Shown here in pieces: positions 9,425 through 19,047 of a stretch of 64,000 nucleotides of DNA. The stretch comes from an uncultured Lachnospiraceae bacterium (GTDB lineage: Bacteria; Bacillota; Clostridia; Lachnospirales; Lachnospiraceae), in NCBI GenBank assembly GCA_946546945.1, contig CAMNOU010000011.1:30818-94817 (forward strand). The letters are read 5' to 3'. Every line of letters starts with the position of its first letter. Position 1 is the first letter of the stretch. The notes beneath the pieces were generated by a model. It did not search any database and had not been told where the DNA came from. It was given only the letters and a program-made list of their open reading frames with translations. Position numbers and translations under genes: made by a program.

Positions 9425-9904
9425 TTATTTGTGATAAGGTTCATTGGATAGAATGCGGAAGGCGCGGTAGATCTGCTCCAGCAGAATCACGCGCATCAGC
9501 TGGTGCGGGAAGGTCATATCCGAGAAGCTAAGCTTCATATCCGACCGCTTCAGGACTTCCTCGGAGAGCCCCAGAGACCCTCCGATTACAAATCCGATGT
9601 CGCTTTGTCCGTGCAGTCCCAGTCCCTGGAGCTTTTCCGAAAAGACGACGGAATCCATCTTCCTGCCGTTGATCGCGAGTGCGATCACGTACTCCGTATC
9701 ACGGATCTGGCGCAGCAGCCGGACCCCTTCCCTGTCTTTGATCTGTTTTTCCAGGGCCTCTCCGGCACCGTCCGGCGTTTTTTCATCGGGCACCTCTACG
9801 ATTTTTAATTTACAGTAGCGGCCCAAACGTCTTACATATTCTTCGATCGCCTGCCGGAAAAAGGATTCTTTGATCCTGCCGACGGTATAAAGCGTAATAT
9901 TCAT
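9425..9904 (-). CDS. rlmH: 23S rRNA pseudouridine-1915 N3-methyltransferase RlmH
   Basis: 159 residues, the exact family length. The SPOUT knot motif 'FVIGGSLGLSEEVL' that binds S-adenosylmethionine is present, and the C-terminus 'LLEQIYRAFRILSNEPYHK' is nearly invariant in the family. It methylates pseudouridine 1915 in helix 69 of 23S rRNA on assembled ribosomes. The upstream neighbour is a transporter gene 6 bases away. Confidence 0.97.
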   Translation of the reverse strand: MNITLYTVGRIKESFFRQAIEEYVRRLGRYCKLKIVEVPDEKTPDGAGEALEKQIKDREGVRLLRQIRDTEYVIALAINGRKMDSVVFSEKLQGLGLHGQSDIGFVIGGSLGLSEEVLKRSDMKLSFSDMTFPHQLMRVILLEQIYRAFRILSNEPYHK

Positions 9905-9909
9905 AGCGG

Positions 9910-10473
9910 TCAGACCGGCATGATCGGCTTGTTGAACTCGCCGTCTACAATACCTGCTACTGCCGTATAGATTGCGGAAGCTCCGCAGAAGATACCTTCG
10001 ATTCCCGCGATGATGCCGATGACATGGCTGCCCGTAAAGTTCTCAAGGGCAAGAAGCAGGAACAAAAGCATCAGCGTGAAAAAGACGATCTGTGTAGCAT
10101 GATTGGCTTTTATGGTTCCGATAAACATAAAGAGGGTGAAAATACACCACAGAATCATATAAAATCCCATCGACTTACCGTCTGCGCTTTCAGTTCCGAG
10201 ATGTGCCGGGTTCACCAGAATAATGACCAGTGACCACCAGAACAGGCCATAGGATGTGAACGCAGTCGCGCCAAAGGTGTTGCCTGCCCTGAATTCCATC
10301 AGGCCGGCGATGAACTGTGCCAGTCCGCCCATTGCGATCCCCATGGCAAGGATCATAATCGAAAACTCAATGATGCCCGCGTTGTGAAGGTTCAGTAATA
10401 CCGTAGTCATCCCGAATCCGAGAAGCCCCAGAGGCCCCGCATTCGCTTCTTTGTGTACAGTTGCTTCTGACAT
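9910..10473 (-). CDS. Acetate/succinate transporter, GPR1/FUN34/YaaH family
   Basis: 187 residues from the ATG at 10473, which has GGAGG at good spacing; the frame stays open upstream but that part runs into the tRNA gene. Six hydrophobic segments fit the SatP/YaaH fold. 'GPLGLLGFGMTTVLLNLHNAG' region near the N-terminus is the NPAPLGL-type motif of the family. It probably moves acetate or succinate with protons. The 5' region holds a small AAACCTG/CAGGTTT hairpin. Confidence 0.92.
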   Translation of the reverse strand: MSEATVHKEANAGPLGLLGFGMTTVLLNLHNAGIIEFSIMILAMGIAMGGLAQFIAGLMEFRAGNTFGATAFTSYGLFWWSLVIILVNPAHLGTESADGKSMGFYMILWCIFTLFMFIGTIKANHATQIVFFTLMLLFLLLALENFTGSHVIGIIAGIEGIFCGASAIYTAVAGIVDGEFNKPIMPV

Positions 10474-10552
10474 ACTCAAATTTCCTCCTTTGTAAGTAAA
10501 CCTGACAAACAGGTTTTTAAATGATAAACCGATAGTTAAAGAATATATACAG

Positions 10553-10582
10553 AAAAAGACCGCAGAAAAAAACTCTCTGCGG
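10553..10582 (-). terminator. Intrinsic terminator of the tRNA-Thr transcript
   Basis: CCGCAGA/TCTGCGG stem (10560-10582) followed on the minus strand by TCTTTTTCTG, 11 bases after the mature tRNA end. Confidence 0.8.
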
Positions 10583-10593
10583 TATCTGCAAAA

Positions 10594-10666
10594 AGCTGAT
10601 AACGGGAATCGAACCCGTGACCTCCGCCTTACCAAGGCGACGCTCTACCGACTGAGCCATATCAGC
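10594..10666 (-). tRNA. tRNA-Thr (anticodon GGT)
   Basis: A 73-base cloverleaf on the minus strand: acceptor GCTGATA pairs with TATCAGC, the D arm contains CAGTCGGTAGAGC, the anticodon loop is CTTGGTA (anticodon GGT, reading ACC/ACT), and the T arm contains GGTTCGATTCC. The 3' CCA is not encoded and would be added by the CCA enzyme. A strong promoter and a terminator flank it, so it is transcribed alone. Confidence 0.96.
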
Positions 10667-10692
10667 TTGTTCAGTATCAACTGACCTTAAGT

Positions 10693-10721
10693 AATATACT
10701 ATATTGGTCGACAAAAGTCAA
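10693..10721 (-). promoter_or_regulatory. SigA-type promoter for tRNA-Thr
   Basis: On the minus strand TTGACT (10716-10721), a 17-base spacer, then TATATT (10693-10698), ending about 26 bases before the tRNA 5' end. Confidence 0.75.
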
Positions 10722-10742
10722 ACCTTTTTTAAAAAAACATTT

Positions 10743-11717
10743 TTATGCTGTCATTGTCCCGGCAAACATGAGAATACATACGCCGATGAACAGCCAGATG
10801 CCTGCATTTCCGAAAATCCTTTTTGCCATGACACGGGCCGGGGCACTGTACTCTCCCGGGCGCAGATCGAGTGCCTTCAGCGCTGTGACCAGTCTGAAAA
10901 GACCGATGAGCCCGAGGATGAATAATCCGATTTCAAAAACACCGTAGCCCGCCAGGACACCCAGATGATCATAGATGAACCGGAGGACCTCCGGATCCTG
11001 CAGGGACTGTGCGGAGGTGAGCAGATCCAGATCAATGTGCCTCAAAAACAGCAGGGGGACAAATCCGCCCAGAAAGTTGATCGTCATATGCAGACTGATG
11101 GTGTAACGCAGCCTGCCGGTACGGATATAAATGTAGGCAAAGAGACATCCGAGGCCAAAGGCGTAAAATACCTGATAGAAGTTTCCGTGGAACAGTCCGA
11201 ACAGAAAACCGGAAAGAAAAATCGCAGTCCGGTCTCCGAATACAATGACCCGGTCGATCAGTACCTTCCGGAACATCACTTCCTCCAGAACGGGCGCAAG
11301 CACCACAGAGAAAAGGAAGGAATACAGAAGGTTCTCTTCCAGCATCAGCTCCTGAAGGTCAAACGACATCTCCATGCCGGTCAGATTTGAGATAATATTG
11401 ACAAGCGCATTCCCCATCAGATTGCCGGCCAGCATGATGAACAGGCAGATGCAAAGAAGGGCGATCCATCGTCCGGCCCGCAGGGAGCCCTGCAGGATGC
11501 GCATCTTCGGGAGTTTTTTCATCATCACCGCACACAGCGGGAAGCCAACCAGATACAACGGCCCCAGCGCTATTACGTAAGTCATGAGGTCCGTACCGTA
11601 GATCTGCGGCGCAAAATGGCTGATGGCGGCCGAAACCGCCTGAGCGAGGATCATCGTTACAATGGCAAGCACAAAATAGGACATTCCTGTTCTAGAGAAA
11701 AATTTCCGGTAATTCAT
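10743..11717 (-). CDS. CPBP-family intramembrane glutamic protease
   Basis: 324 residues from the ATG at 11717 with AGGGGGAT as ribosome site. Eight or so hydrophobic segments. The ABI/CAAX-protease-like motifs are visible: 'EEVMFRKVLID' (the EExxxR motif, here E-E-V-M-F-R) and 'GLFHGNFYQVFYAFGLG' (the FxxxH-type motif). Members cut peptides within the membrane; targets are unknown here. Its start overlaps the end of the DUF554 gene by 4 bases, so the two are translated together. Confidence 0.9.
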   Translation of the reverse strand: MNYRKFFSRTGMSYFVLAIVTMILAQAVSAAISHFAPQIYGTDLMTYVIALGPLYLVGFPLCAVMMKKLPKMRILQGSLRAGRWIALLCICLFIMLAGNLMGNALVNIISNLTGMEMSFDLQELMLEENLLYSFLFSVVLAPVLEEVMFRKVLIDRVIVFGDRTAIFLSGFLFGLFHGNFYQVFYAFGLGCLFAYIYIRTGRLRYTISLHMTINFLGGFVPLLFLRHIDLDLLTSAQSLQDPEVLRFIYDHLGVLAGYGVFEIGLFILGLIGLFRLVTALKALDLRPGEYSAPARVMAKRIFGNAGIWLFIGVCILMFAGTMTA

Positions 11718-12397
11718 AGAATAATCCCCCTGATGATAAAAAAGATGACCGGCACGGCCAGTGCCGGGAGCATGTTCAGTGTTTTCAGGTTTTTGATGTT
11801 TAAGATTGAAAGTCCGGAGGCGGCAATCAGAAAGCCTCCCACGATACACAGCTCGCACATCAGATCATCCGAGATCAGTGTCGCGGATGCGTATTTCGCG
11901 ATCAGATAGATCCCGCCCTGCCAGCAAAACAGAACAGGTGCCGCAAGGGTCATGCCGATTCCGTATGTGGAAGCAAGGACCATGGATGTGATCAGATCCA
12001 GAGTCGCATTGGTGAACAAAAAGGTATGGTCCTGGTATAATGCCGCCATGACCGGTCCCATGATCGAGAGCGTACCGATGCAGTAGATCAGGATTCCCGT
12101 TGACAGACCCTGCCCGAGATTGGAGTTCGAGTGACGGCTGACCAGTGCCTGAAAGCGGTCATCGATATCCAGCGCAGTGCCGATCAGGCTTCCCGCGGCA
12201 AGACTGACAATGAAAAGCACCGGATATTTGCTGTCCGGCATGTGGCTGACGACGGCATTGATGCCGACGCCGATGGCAGCCAGTCCGCAGGCGGTAAACA
12301 GTGCTTTCTGATATTTTTCCTTCAGCCCTCTTCGCAGGATGCTGCCGATGATACTGCCGATTAAAATCGTACAAACATTTGTTATCGTTCCGATCAT
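11714..12397 (-). CDS. DUF554 (YdfK-like) membrane protein
   Basis: 227 residues with about seven hydrophobic segments. 'GTITNVCTILIGSIIGSILRRGLKE' type start and 'STGILIYCIGTLSIMGPV' are the DUF554 signatures. Function unknown; possibly a transporter. It overlaps sigH by 4 bases upstream and the CPBP protease gene by 4 bases downstream, so the three form a coupled run. Confidence 0.9.
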   Translation of the reverse strand: MIGTITNVCTILIGSIIGSILRRGLKEKYQKALFTACGLAAIGVGINAVVSHMPDSKYPVLFIVSLAAGSLIGTALDIDDRFQALVSRHSNSNLGQGLSTGILIYCIGTLSIMGPVMAALYQDHTFLFTNATLDLITSMVLASTYGIGMTLAAPVLFCWQGGIYLIAKYASATLISDDLMCELCIVGGFLIAASGLSILNIKNLKTLNMLPALAVPVIFFIIRGIIL

Positions 12398-13002
12398 TGC
12401 TCTTTCCCTGTCATGTATACTCTCACCTTGCTCCGGATCCGCTGGAGAGCATTGTCAATGGATTTTTCCGGTTTTCCTGTCTTTTCAGCAATCTGCCGGT
12501 AATTCATGCCCGTCAGATAGTCATCCAGCACGGACCTTTCCATCTTGCTCAAGTGGCTGCAGAGCCTGTCCAGAAAATCATCCATGTTTTCCCTGTCGAT
12601 CAGGATCTGCTCGGGGTTCTGGGCATTTCCTGACAGCTCCTTAGAAAGCGCCTTCTCCGATGTGTCGGGCGTCTGCCGAGACAGAGAAACATAGGAATTG
12701 AGCGGCCCGTGTTTTTTCCTGGCCGCTGACTCGATTGCCGTATAGATCTGGCGGCTGATGCACAGCTCCGCGAAATGATAAAAACTGCCGGAGCCCTCAT
12801 CGTAGTCGCGGATGGCCTTGAACAGACCGATCATTCCCTCCTGGATCAGATCATCGGTGTCTCCCCCCAGAAGGAACAGAGTGTTCGCTTTTTTGCGGAC
12901 CAGATGTTTGTATTTATCCATCAGATAATCCATTACCTGAGGCTCGCCCGAGCGGAGCATGCGGATCAGCTCCGGATCGCTGTAGTCTTTGTATTGCGTC
13001 AT
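12394..13002 (-). CDS. sigH: RNA polymerase sporulation sigma factor SigH
   Basis: 202 residues. Region 2 contains 'DDLIQEGMIGLFKAIRDYD' and region 4 contains 'NYRQIAEKTGKPEKSIDNAL' (helix-turn-helix). Start 'YSDPELIRMLRSGE' and the overall length match SigH (Spo0H), which directs early sporulation and stationary-phase genes. It comes after rlmB (25-base gap), the usual clostridial context. Confidence 0.94.
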   Translation of the reverse strand: MTQYKDYSDPELIRMLRSGEPQVMDYLMDKYKHLVRKKANTLFLLGGDTDDLIQEGMIGLFKAIRDYDEGSGSFYHFAELCISRQIYTAIESAARKKHGPLNSYVSLSRQTPDTSEKALSKELSGNAQNPEQILIDRENMDDFLDRLCSHLSKMERSVLDDYLTGMNYRQIAEKTGKPEKSIDNALQRIRSKVRVYMTGKEQ

Positions 13003-13026
13003 GGTTTATCCTCATCACTGTCTGGT

Positions 13027-13773
13027 TTATTTTTCACAGATGCGCTGCCGCACGATCTCAAAACTTAAGACTCCGCAGGCGACAGACGCATTCAGGGAGT
13101 CAATATCTCCCCTCATGGGGACAGATGCCGTAAAATCACAGTTCTCTCTGACAAGTTTGCTGACACCCTCTCCTTCGTTGCCGATCACCAGCCCGATCGG
13201 ACCGGTCAGATTCTGCCGGTACATGACCTCTCCGCCCATATCTGCGCAGACGAACCAGAGGCCCTCTTCTTTCAGCTGTTTCATGACTGCGGAAAGATTG
13301 GTGACCTTGGCAACCGGTGTATAGTTGATCGCGCCGGCAGAGGCTTTCGCGACCGTGGCGGTGAGCCCGCAGGCGCGCCGTTTCGGGATGATCACACCAT
13401 GCGCGCCCGCCAGATTGGCAGTACGGATGATCGCTCCCAGATTATGGGGATCTTCGATTCCGTCCAGCAGGATCAGAAAAGGAGGCTCGCCCTTTTGTTT
13501 TGCATTCTCCAGCATTTCATCAACAGAAGCGTAATCATAGGCGGCAGCATACGCGATCACTCCCTGGTGCTTTTTCGTCTCTGAGAGCTGATCCAGCCGT
13601 TCTTTGGATACAAAGCTGATAATTGTATTTTGTTTTTTTGCTTCCCGGATAATGGTGCGGACGGGGCCATCCTGGCAGCCGTCCAGTACAAAAAGCCGGT
13701 CTATTGTTTTCCCGGAGCGCAGCGCTTCGAGTACGGCATTGCGCCCTTCCAGTGTTAATTCTTCAAATCTCAT
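13027..13773 (-). CDS. rlmB: 23S rRNA guanosine-2251 2'-O-methyltransferase RlmB
   Basis: 248 residues: N-terminal substrate-binding domain (to about residue 80) and a C-terminal SPOUT domain. The S-adenosylmethionine knot is visible as 'LVIGNEGEGVS' and 'SLNASVACGVLSFE'. A family member could also be a tRNA 2'-O-methyltransferase, but the context cysS-mrnC-rlmB-sigH points to RlmB. The start overlaps mrnC by 4 bases. Confidence 0.93.
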   Translation of the reverse strand: MRFEELTLEGRNAVLEALRSGKTIDRLFVLDGCQDGPVRTIIREAKKQNTIISFVSKERLDQLSETKKHQGVIAYAAAYDYASVDEMLENAKQKGEPPFLILLDGIEDPHNLGAIIRTANLAGAHGVIIPKRRACGLTATVAKASAGAINYTPVAKVTNLSAVMKQLKEEGLWFVCADMGGEVMYRQNLTGPIGLVIGNEGEGVSKLVRENCDFTASVPMRGDIDSLNASVACGVLSFEIVRQRICEK

Positions 13774-14255
13774 GAATCGTCATCCCCGTTCACTGTTATC
13801 CCTGATTCTGCATGGCCGGTTCCGTTCAGCCCGGTTTTGATAAGGAAACACATCCTCTCGAACTGATCGGTAAGATAGAGGTATCCCATCAGTGCTTCAA
13901 AGCCTGTGGCCCGGCGGTAATCCCCGACGGTCGCGTTTTTGGCCATGGTCGGTGATTTGGCGTTGCGCCCGCGCCGGTAAATATTCTCCTCCTCCGCGTT
14001 CAGCTGCGGCAGGAGATATTCAATAATCTCAGACTGGGTATGCGCTTTCACAAGATGACTGGTGTGCTGATGCAGCTGGCTCGCTCTTGTGTTGCCCTGC
14101 CCGACAATAAGAGAACGGATGACGAGATCATAGATCCCGTCACCGATGTACGCAAGTGTCAGCGGAGAATATGTACGGATGTCCACATCTCCTACTGAAA
14201 AATATTGTTTGATCTGAGAGAAAATCCGGCAGTCCTGCATTAAACTCTCTTCCAT
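13770..14255 (-). CDS. mrnC: Mini-ribonuclease III (23S rRNA maturation)
   Basis: 161 residues: an RNase III catalytic domain without the double-stranded RNA binding domain. 'LAYIGDGIYDLVIRSLIV' carries the catalytic acidic residues. MrnC trims both ends of 23S rRNA precursor. The first ATG (14255) has AAGGAG four bases before it and overlaps the cysS end by 16 bases; an ATG at 14240 is possible. Confidence 0.94.
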   Translation of the reverse strand: MEESLMQDCRIFSQIKQYFSVGDVDIRTYSPLTLAYIGDGIYDLVIRSLIVGQGNTRASQLHQHTSHLVKAHTQSEIIEYLLPQLNAEEENIYRRGRNAKSPTMAKNATVGDYRRATGFEALMGYLYLTDQFERMCFLIKTGLNGTGHAESGITVNGDDDS

Positions 14256-15643
14256 ATAACTCCTTCTCTGGTGTCTTTTAACTGAATGCCCATAGCCAGC
14301 AGCTGGTCACGGATCTCGTCAGCGCGGGCAAAATCCTTTGCTTTTCTGGCTTCCTGACGCTGAGCGATCAGCTTTTCGATGTCCGCATCAAGGACCTCTT
14401 CTTCTTTTTCTATAATGATGCCGAGCACATCACAGAGCGTCTTCAGTCTTTCATACAAAGCGTCCGCAAATGCTTTGCTGCTTTCGGAAGATGCATGGGT
14501 GTTCGCGAATTTAACGAGCTCGAACACCGCAGATACTGCATCCGCCGTGTTAAAGTCGTCTTCCATGGAAGCCTCGAACTTCTTTGTGAAACCTTCTGCC
14601 TGTGTCAGCAGATCCTTCTCCGGATCCGTGAGCTCTCCTTTTGCGCTGCCGGAGATACGTTTCAGATTCTCGGCGGCAGTCAGAATGCGGTCCAGACCGT
14701 TTTTGGCTGCTTCCATCAGTTCCGCGCTGAAATTCAGCGGGCTTCTGTAATGCGCGGACAGCATGAAGAAGCGAAGCACCTGCAGATCGTACTTCTCTCC
14801 CACCTCGCGGACAGTAAAGAAATTGCCGAGAGATTTCGACATCTTGGTTCCGTTGATATTCAGAAAACCATTGTGCATCCAGTAGTGCGCAAAGGGTTTT
14901 CCGTTCGCTGCCTCGCTCTGCGCAATTTCGTTTTCATGATGTGGGAAAATCAGATCTTCCCCGCCCGCATGGATGTCGATCTCCTCGCCGAGATACTTCT
15001 TTGCCATGACAGAGCACTCGATGTGCCAGCCGGGACGTCCCTCGCTCCAGGGAGACTCCCAGTAGGGCTCTCCTTCTTTTTTGGGTTTCCACAGAACGAA
15101 ATCCAGGGGATCCTCCTTCAGCTCTCCGGTCACGCGGATATCTCTGTGGCCGGCCTGAAGCTCATCGACCTTTTTCCCGGAAAGCTTTCCGTAACCGTCA
15201 AATCTGCGGGTGCGGTAATACACAGTTCCGTCGTCGGCCGCATAAGCATAGCCCTTGCTGATCAGATCGGAAATCATGTTCAGCATGCCGTCGATCTCCT
15301 GTGTCGCCAGAGGATGCGTGGTAGCCGGTTTCACGTTCAGAGCTTCCATATCCTGTTTGCACTCCGCGATAAAACGTCTGGCGACCTCCTCCGCAGAGAT
15401 GCCCATCTCCTGCGCCTGTTTGATGATCTTATCATCCACATCGGTAAAATTGGATACATAATTCACATCATATCCTTTGTATTCCAGATAGCGGCGCACG
15501 GTGTCAAAAACGATCATCGGTCTCGCATTGCCGATATGGATATAATTGTAAACGGTGGGCCCGCACACATACATGCTGACCTTTCCCTGTTCAAGCGGAA
15601 CGAATTCTTCTTTTTTTCTGGTTAATGTATTATATAGTTTCAT
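14240..15643 (-). CDS. cysS: Cysteinyl-tRNA synthetase
   Basis: 467 residues, typical length. The class I signatures are both present: '[11 protein letters not shown]' (HIGH) and '[10 protein letters not shown]' (KMSKS). The zinc ligands include the Cys in 'YVCGPTVYN' and 'WHIECSVMA', plus '[12 protein letters not shown]'. It charges tRNA-Cys. I see no T-box leader in the 38 bases before it. Confidence 0.98.
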   Translation of the reverse strand: MKLYNTLTRKKEEFVPLEQGKVSMYVCGPTVYNYIHIGNARPMIVFDTVRRYLEYKGYDVNYVSNFTDVDDKIIKQAQEMGISAEEVARRFIAECKQDMEALNVKPATTHPLATQEIDGMLNMISDLISKGYAYAADDGTVYYRTRRFDGYGKLSGKKVDELQAGHRDIRVTGELKEDPLDFVLWKPKKEGEPYWESPWSEGRPGWHIECSVMAKKYLGEEIDIHAGGEDLIFPHHENEIAQSEAANGKPFAHYWMHNGFLNINGTKMSKSLGNFFTVREVGEKYDLQVLRFFMLSAHYRSPLNFSAELMEAAKNGLDRILTAAENLKRISGSAKGELTDPEKDLLTQAEGFTKKFEASMEDDFNTADAVSAVFELVKFANTHASSESSKAFADALYERLKTLCDVLGIIIEKEEEVLDADIEKLIAQRQEARKAKDFARADEIRDQLLAMGIQLKDTREGVIWKRV

Positions 15644-15681
15644 CGATCTTCCGGGTTTTATACCGGTCTCCTTTCCTAAAC

Positions 15682-16776
15682 TCAGTGTCTGCTGAATACC
15701 GCCCTGGCGATCTCATTCATCTGTCCGAGTTTTTCCTCAATATCAAGGGCGAGGTAGAACTGATTCACAGCACGGAACAGATTCTGCCGTTCGTCAGAAA
15801 AATCTGTCATATTCTGATCGCCGGTCAGGTAATTGATGAGATAGCGGATTCCCTTTTCCATGGCCGCAAGCCAGACCGCGTAACCGATCAGCTCACGCTC
15901 CTTCGGCGTCAGCACCCTGCCCATCTCTGCAGCGTAGCCGGTCAGGTGGGAACGGTAGCGTTCGAGATCCAGCTCAATATCGCCGTATTTTTCATCCTCA
16001 TCAAAGGTCGCGTCCGCCGCGCGGACGGAATCTCCGAAATCCATGATGGCCACGCCCGGCATCACGGTATCCAGGTCGATCAGACAAATGGCTTTGTGCG
16101 TGTCCTTATCCACCAGAATATTGCTGTAATGCGTATCGTTGTGCGTCACCCGCAGAGGGATCTCACCGGATTCAACGGCGTCCCGGATCATGGAAAACTG
16201 TCCGGAACGGTTCAGGGCAAACTGGATCTGTTCCTGACAATCCGAGGTGCGAAAACAGATATCTGCCCGGACTGCGTCCAGAAGATTCCGCATCAGATAC
16301 TTCATATCATGCATTTTCGGAACAGTCTCTGAAAGCTGTCCGACCGGAAAATCGCGCATGCGCCGGTGGAACTGCCCCAGGATCCGGCCGACTTCATAGG
16401 CCTGCTCTCTCGTTTCGGGCTTTTGCATCTCCTCACCGCAGCAGATCATGCGGTAAAGACGGAAATAGCTCCCGCCTTCCGTCTGCAGCAGCTGATTGCC
16501 TGCTTTTGTCCGGATAAAGGTCAGTGTCTCAAGATCCGGATGCAAACCTTCTTTTTTTATGACATCCCGCAGATATTCGGTCACAAGGAACAGATTGTTC
16601 ATGACAACTGTAGGATATTTGAACACGATATGGTTGATCTCCTGCAGAACATACGCATCATCCCCGCAGATGATCTCAAAAGTGTGATTGACCTTCCCGT
16701 GTCCGAGCGGTTTCACATCTGTGATTTCCCCTTCAATCTGAAATTTGCTGAGGATTTCCTCATAGTTCGTCATCAT
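15682..16776 (-). CDS. Aminoglycoside-phosphotransferase-fold sugar kinase, NahK-like
   Basis: 364 residues. '[13 protein letters not shown]' is the nucleotide loop, '[13 protein letters not shown]' is the catalytic loop and '[19 protein letters not shown]' is the metal-binding loop. This D-L-D-T-V-M-P-G pattern is typical of N-acetylhexosamine 1-kinase and close relatives, which phosphorylate GlcNAc/GalNAc at C1. Other small-molecule kinases share the fold, so the substrate is inferred. It overlaps ispF by 4 bases (ATGA). Confidence 0.8.
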   Translation of the reverse strand: MMTNYEEILSKFQIEGEITDVKPLGHGKVNHTFEIICGDDAYVLQEINHIVFKYPTVVMNNLFLVTEYLRDVIKKEGLHPDLETLTFIRTKAGNQLLQTEGGSYFRLYRMICCGEEMQKPETREQAYEVGRILGQFHRRMRDFPVGQLSETVPKMHDMKYLMRNLLDAVRADICFRTSDCQEQIQFALNRSGQFSMIRDAVESGEIPLRVTHNDTHYSNILVDKDTHKAICLIDLDTVMPGVAIMDFGDSVRAADATFDEDEKYGDIELDLERYRSHLTGYAAEMGRVLTPKERELIGYAVWLAAMEKGIRYLINYLTGDQNMTDFSDERQNLFRAVNQFYLALDIEEKLGQMNEIARAVFSRH

Positions 16777-17267
16777 CTATTAATCTCCGTAAATGATAAT
16801 TCGGAAAGCATGCAGATCGCATTCGCCGCAATACCTTCCTCTCTGCCTGTAAATCCAAGGTGTTCTTCGGTGGTCGCCTTGACATTCACCTGTGTCCGGT
16901 CGATTCCGAGTGTGTCAGCGATGTTCTGCTCCATCTGATTCAGAAACGGAGCCAGCTTCGGCTTTTGCGCGATCACCGTCGAGTCGATATTTACGACCCG
17001 GAGGTTATTCTCCTCCAGAAGTTCGCCGACACGTCTGAGAAGTTCCAGACTGGATATGCCCCGGTAGGCATCATCGGTATCCGGAAAATGCCTGCCGATA
17101 TCACCGAGTGCTGCAGCGCCCAGAAGCGCGTCCATGACTGCATGCAGCAGGACATCCGCGTCAGAGTGCCCCAAAAGGCCCATGGTATGCGGAATCTCTA
17201 CGCCGCCAAGAATAAGCCTGCGGTCTCTGGTAAGCCTGTGAACATCATAGCCTGTGCCAACTCTCAT
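16773..17267 (-). CDS. ispF: 2-C-methyl-D-erythritol 2,4-cyclodiphosphate synthase
   Basis: 164 residues from the ATG at 17267 with GGAGGAAAG before it. Metal-binding motifs 'GTGYDVHRL' (Asp and His ligands) and '[16 protein letters not shown]' are intact. It is step five of the MEP isoprenoid pathway. It is first in a transcript with the NahK-like kinase. Confidence 0.97.
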   Translation of the reverse strand: MRVGTGYDVHRLTRDRRLILGGVEIPHTMGLLGHSDADVLLHAVMDALLGAAALGDIGRHFPDTDDAYRGISSLELLRRVGELLEENNLRVVNIDSTVIAQKPKLAPFLNQMEQNIADTLGIDRTQVNVKATTEEHLGFTGREEGIAANAICMLSELSFTEINR

Positions 17268-17300
17268 GATACTTTCCTCCAGATTTACATAACTGTTTAC

Positions 17301-17329
17301 ATAATACCACACTTTTTGCGGTTGGTCAC
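17301..17329 (-). promoter_or_regulatory. Promoter for ispF and downstream genes
   Basis: On the minus strand GTGACC (17324-17329), 17 bases, TATTAT (17301-17306), about 28 bases before the ribosome site region. It lies back to back with the FUSC promoter. Confidence 0.55.
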
Positions 17330-17340
17330 TGCCTTTTTCA

Positions 17341-17369
17341 TTGACTTTTTCTTAAACTGTTTTTAATAT
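17341..17369 (+). promoter_or_regulatory. Strong SigA-type promoter for the FUSC gene
   Basis: TTGACT (17341-17346), 17 bases, TAATAT (17364-17369). Transcription would begin around 17376, which is the A of the predicted start codon, so the mRNA may be leaderless. Confidence 0.7.
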
Positions 17370-17375
17370 TATTAT

Positions 17376-18983
17376 ATGAAAACATTATCCGGACAAATAA
17401 CAGGCTTTGTGAAAGGCCTGAAACCAACTGTACGGCAGGCAATTCTGCCGACGCTTCTGGCAACCCTGATCTTTCTGATGACCTGGCGGTTTTTCGGCAT
17501 GGAAAACACCATGATCGGACCATTTGCCACCCTTTCTTTCCTGCTCTACAGGACTGCCCATAATCATTATGAATATATGATACGGATTTACGGCGTTTAT
17601 ATAGCAATGGCGGTCATGGATTATTTCGCGGTCATGAACTTTCCGCTCTGCATTGTGATCAATGCGGCCGCACTGTTCTGGATCGCCTACATTCTGATTG
17701 ATGAGTATAATCCGACGAACTATTTTCATGCCGCCATGGCACTGATTTTTTTCCAGATCGCGCCCGTACATACACCTGCTGCTCTCGCGAACCGGATTAC
17801 GGCTCTGCTGGCGACGTTTGTCCTGACCTTTCTGTTTGTCTTTCTGCTGTCTATGACCAGGAAAGACAGGGATCCGCTGTCCGGGTATCTGCGCGAGGGA
17901 TTTACAATCTGCAGCCGGATCCTTCAGGAATGTGAAAAAGAAGATCCCGGTAAGAGGGACGAAGAACTCCTTGCCGGTCTTCATAAGCGTATCCATGAAG
18001 TGAACAGGCAGATCAGCAGTGAGATCTATGCATTCAACCGTGTTTCCCTGCGCAGATGGGATAAAACCAATTTTTACTGTCATTTCATCCTGGTCTTTCA
18101 GGTGATCAATTATCTGACGCTTGATACAGGAAGCAGGGACAATGTGACAAAAGCCCGCCTGCTCTATGATGACTTTAAAAGTGAATTTGAACGGGTAAAG
18201 CCGTCCGCTTATTATCACCGGCTCAATTTCCGGCTGGTGAAGCCGGATATCAGAAGTTTCCGCCTGCGCTTTGCGCTGCGGCAGGTGATTACCGTGACGC
18301 CCTGTCTGGTGTTTGCCTGGGCGGTTCAGCTTCCCAATGTCTACTGGCTGGTCATCTCGGTCTACTTTATGATGATTCCCTATACGGATCAGACCATGAA
18401 GCGTGTCAGACAGCGGGTGCTCGGTACCATTTCCGGCATTCTGATCTGTCTGGTCCTGTTTTCCGTATTTCCGGGTTTCCCTGCCAGAGTTGTGATCATG
18501 ACCATTGCCAACTTCCTGATCTACAGCGCGAACGGATACGGGCCGACGGTTGCCTATATCACCTGCTCGGCGCTTGCTGTTCAGACCATTGATATGGCTG
18601 TACCGATGGTTCTCGGTCAGCGGCTGATCTATACGCTGATCGGCGCCGGGATCGCTCTGGCTGCCAATCATCTGGTCTTTCCGATCCGGATGCGGAATCA
18701 GATGCGTTATCAGGTGGAAACGATCTGTAAGATCCGCAAAGAAATGGCTGACCTGGCAGAACATACGGTTCCCGGAGATCCGCGCCGCAGAAAAGAGCTG
18801 GATCAGCGCATTGTAAAGAGCTACATTGTATTTAAGAGAATGGAAGAACTGTATGACTCTCTTCCCGAAAAAATAAAAAGAGAAATGGACGATGGATTCG
18901 ACTATATGGCGTTCCGGCGTGAACACCTGGATTTTATTGCCGGATATATGTCCCGCTATCTCGTAAATTTTCACGATAATTGA
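17376..18983 (+). CDS. FUSC-family membrane protein (aromatic acid exporter-like)
   Basis: 535 residues in two halves, each with a cluster of about five to six transmembrane segments (residues about 25-165 and 300-440), separated and followed by soluble helices. This is the FUSC/YccS/ArAE layout: exporters or channels thought to remove aromatic acids or other compounds. The ATG at 17376 has no ribosome site and coincides with the predicted transcription start. A GTG at codon 12 is a poor alternative. The gene points away from the ispF operon. Confidence 0.85.
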   Translation: MKTLSGQITGFVKGLKPTVRQAILPTLLATLIFLMTWRFFGMENTMIGPFATLSFLLYRTAHNHYEYMIRIYGVYIAMAVMDYFAVMNFPLCIVINAAALFWIAYILIDEYNPTNYFHAAMALIFFQIAPVHTPAALANRITALLATFVLTFLFVFLLSMTRKDRDPLSGYLREGFTICSRILQECEKEDPGKRDEELLAGLHKRIHEVNRQISSEIYAFNRVSLRRWDKTNFYCHFILVFQVINYLTLDTGSRDNVTKARLLYDDFKSEFERVKPSAYYHRLNFRLVKPDIRSFRLRFALRQVITVTPCLVFAWAVQLPNVYWLVISVYFMMIPYTDQTMKRVRQRVLGTISGILICLVLFSVFPGFPARVVIMTIANFLIYSANGYGPTVAYITCSALAVQTIDMAVPMVLGQRLIYTLIGAGIALAANHLVFPIRMRNQMRYQVETICKIRKEMADLAEHTVPGDPRRRKELDQRIVKSYIVFKRMEELYDSLPEKIKREMDDGFDYMAFRREHLDFIAGYMSRYLVNFHDN

Positions 18984-18991
18984 ATTTTTGC

Positions 18992-19020
18992 AAGACAAAT
19001 CAAGCATTTCCTGATACAAT
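18992..19020 (+). promoter_or_regulatory. Putative promoter of the NCS2 permease gene
   Basis: AAGACA (18992-18997), 17 bases, TACAAT (19015-19020). This predicts a leader of about 120 bases before the ATG at 19148. Confidence 0.45.
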
Positions 19021-19047
19021 ATACACTGCATTACAGAGATTCCGCAT

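Noticed and set aside
9910..10635. A longer acetate transporter starting at 10635
   Set aside because: The extension runs through the tRNA gene; the ATG at 10473 has a strong ribosome site.
14495..15625. A 376-residue plus-strand frame opposite cysS
   Set aside because: Exact antisense of the catalytic core of cysS with no start signal.
17385..19031. A 548-residue open frame antisense to the FUSC gene
   Set aside because: It overlaps the well-supported plus-strand FUSC gene base for base, has no ribosome site, and its product is a low-quality mix of charged residues without motifs; long antisense frames are common in GC-rich codon use.
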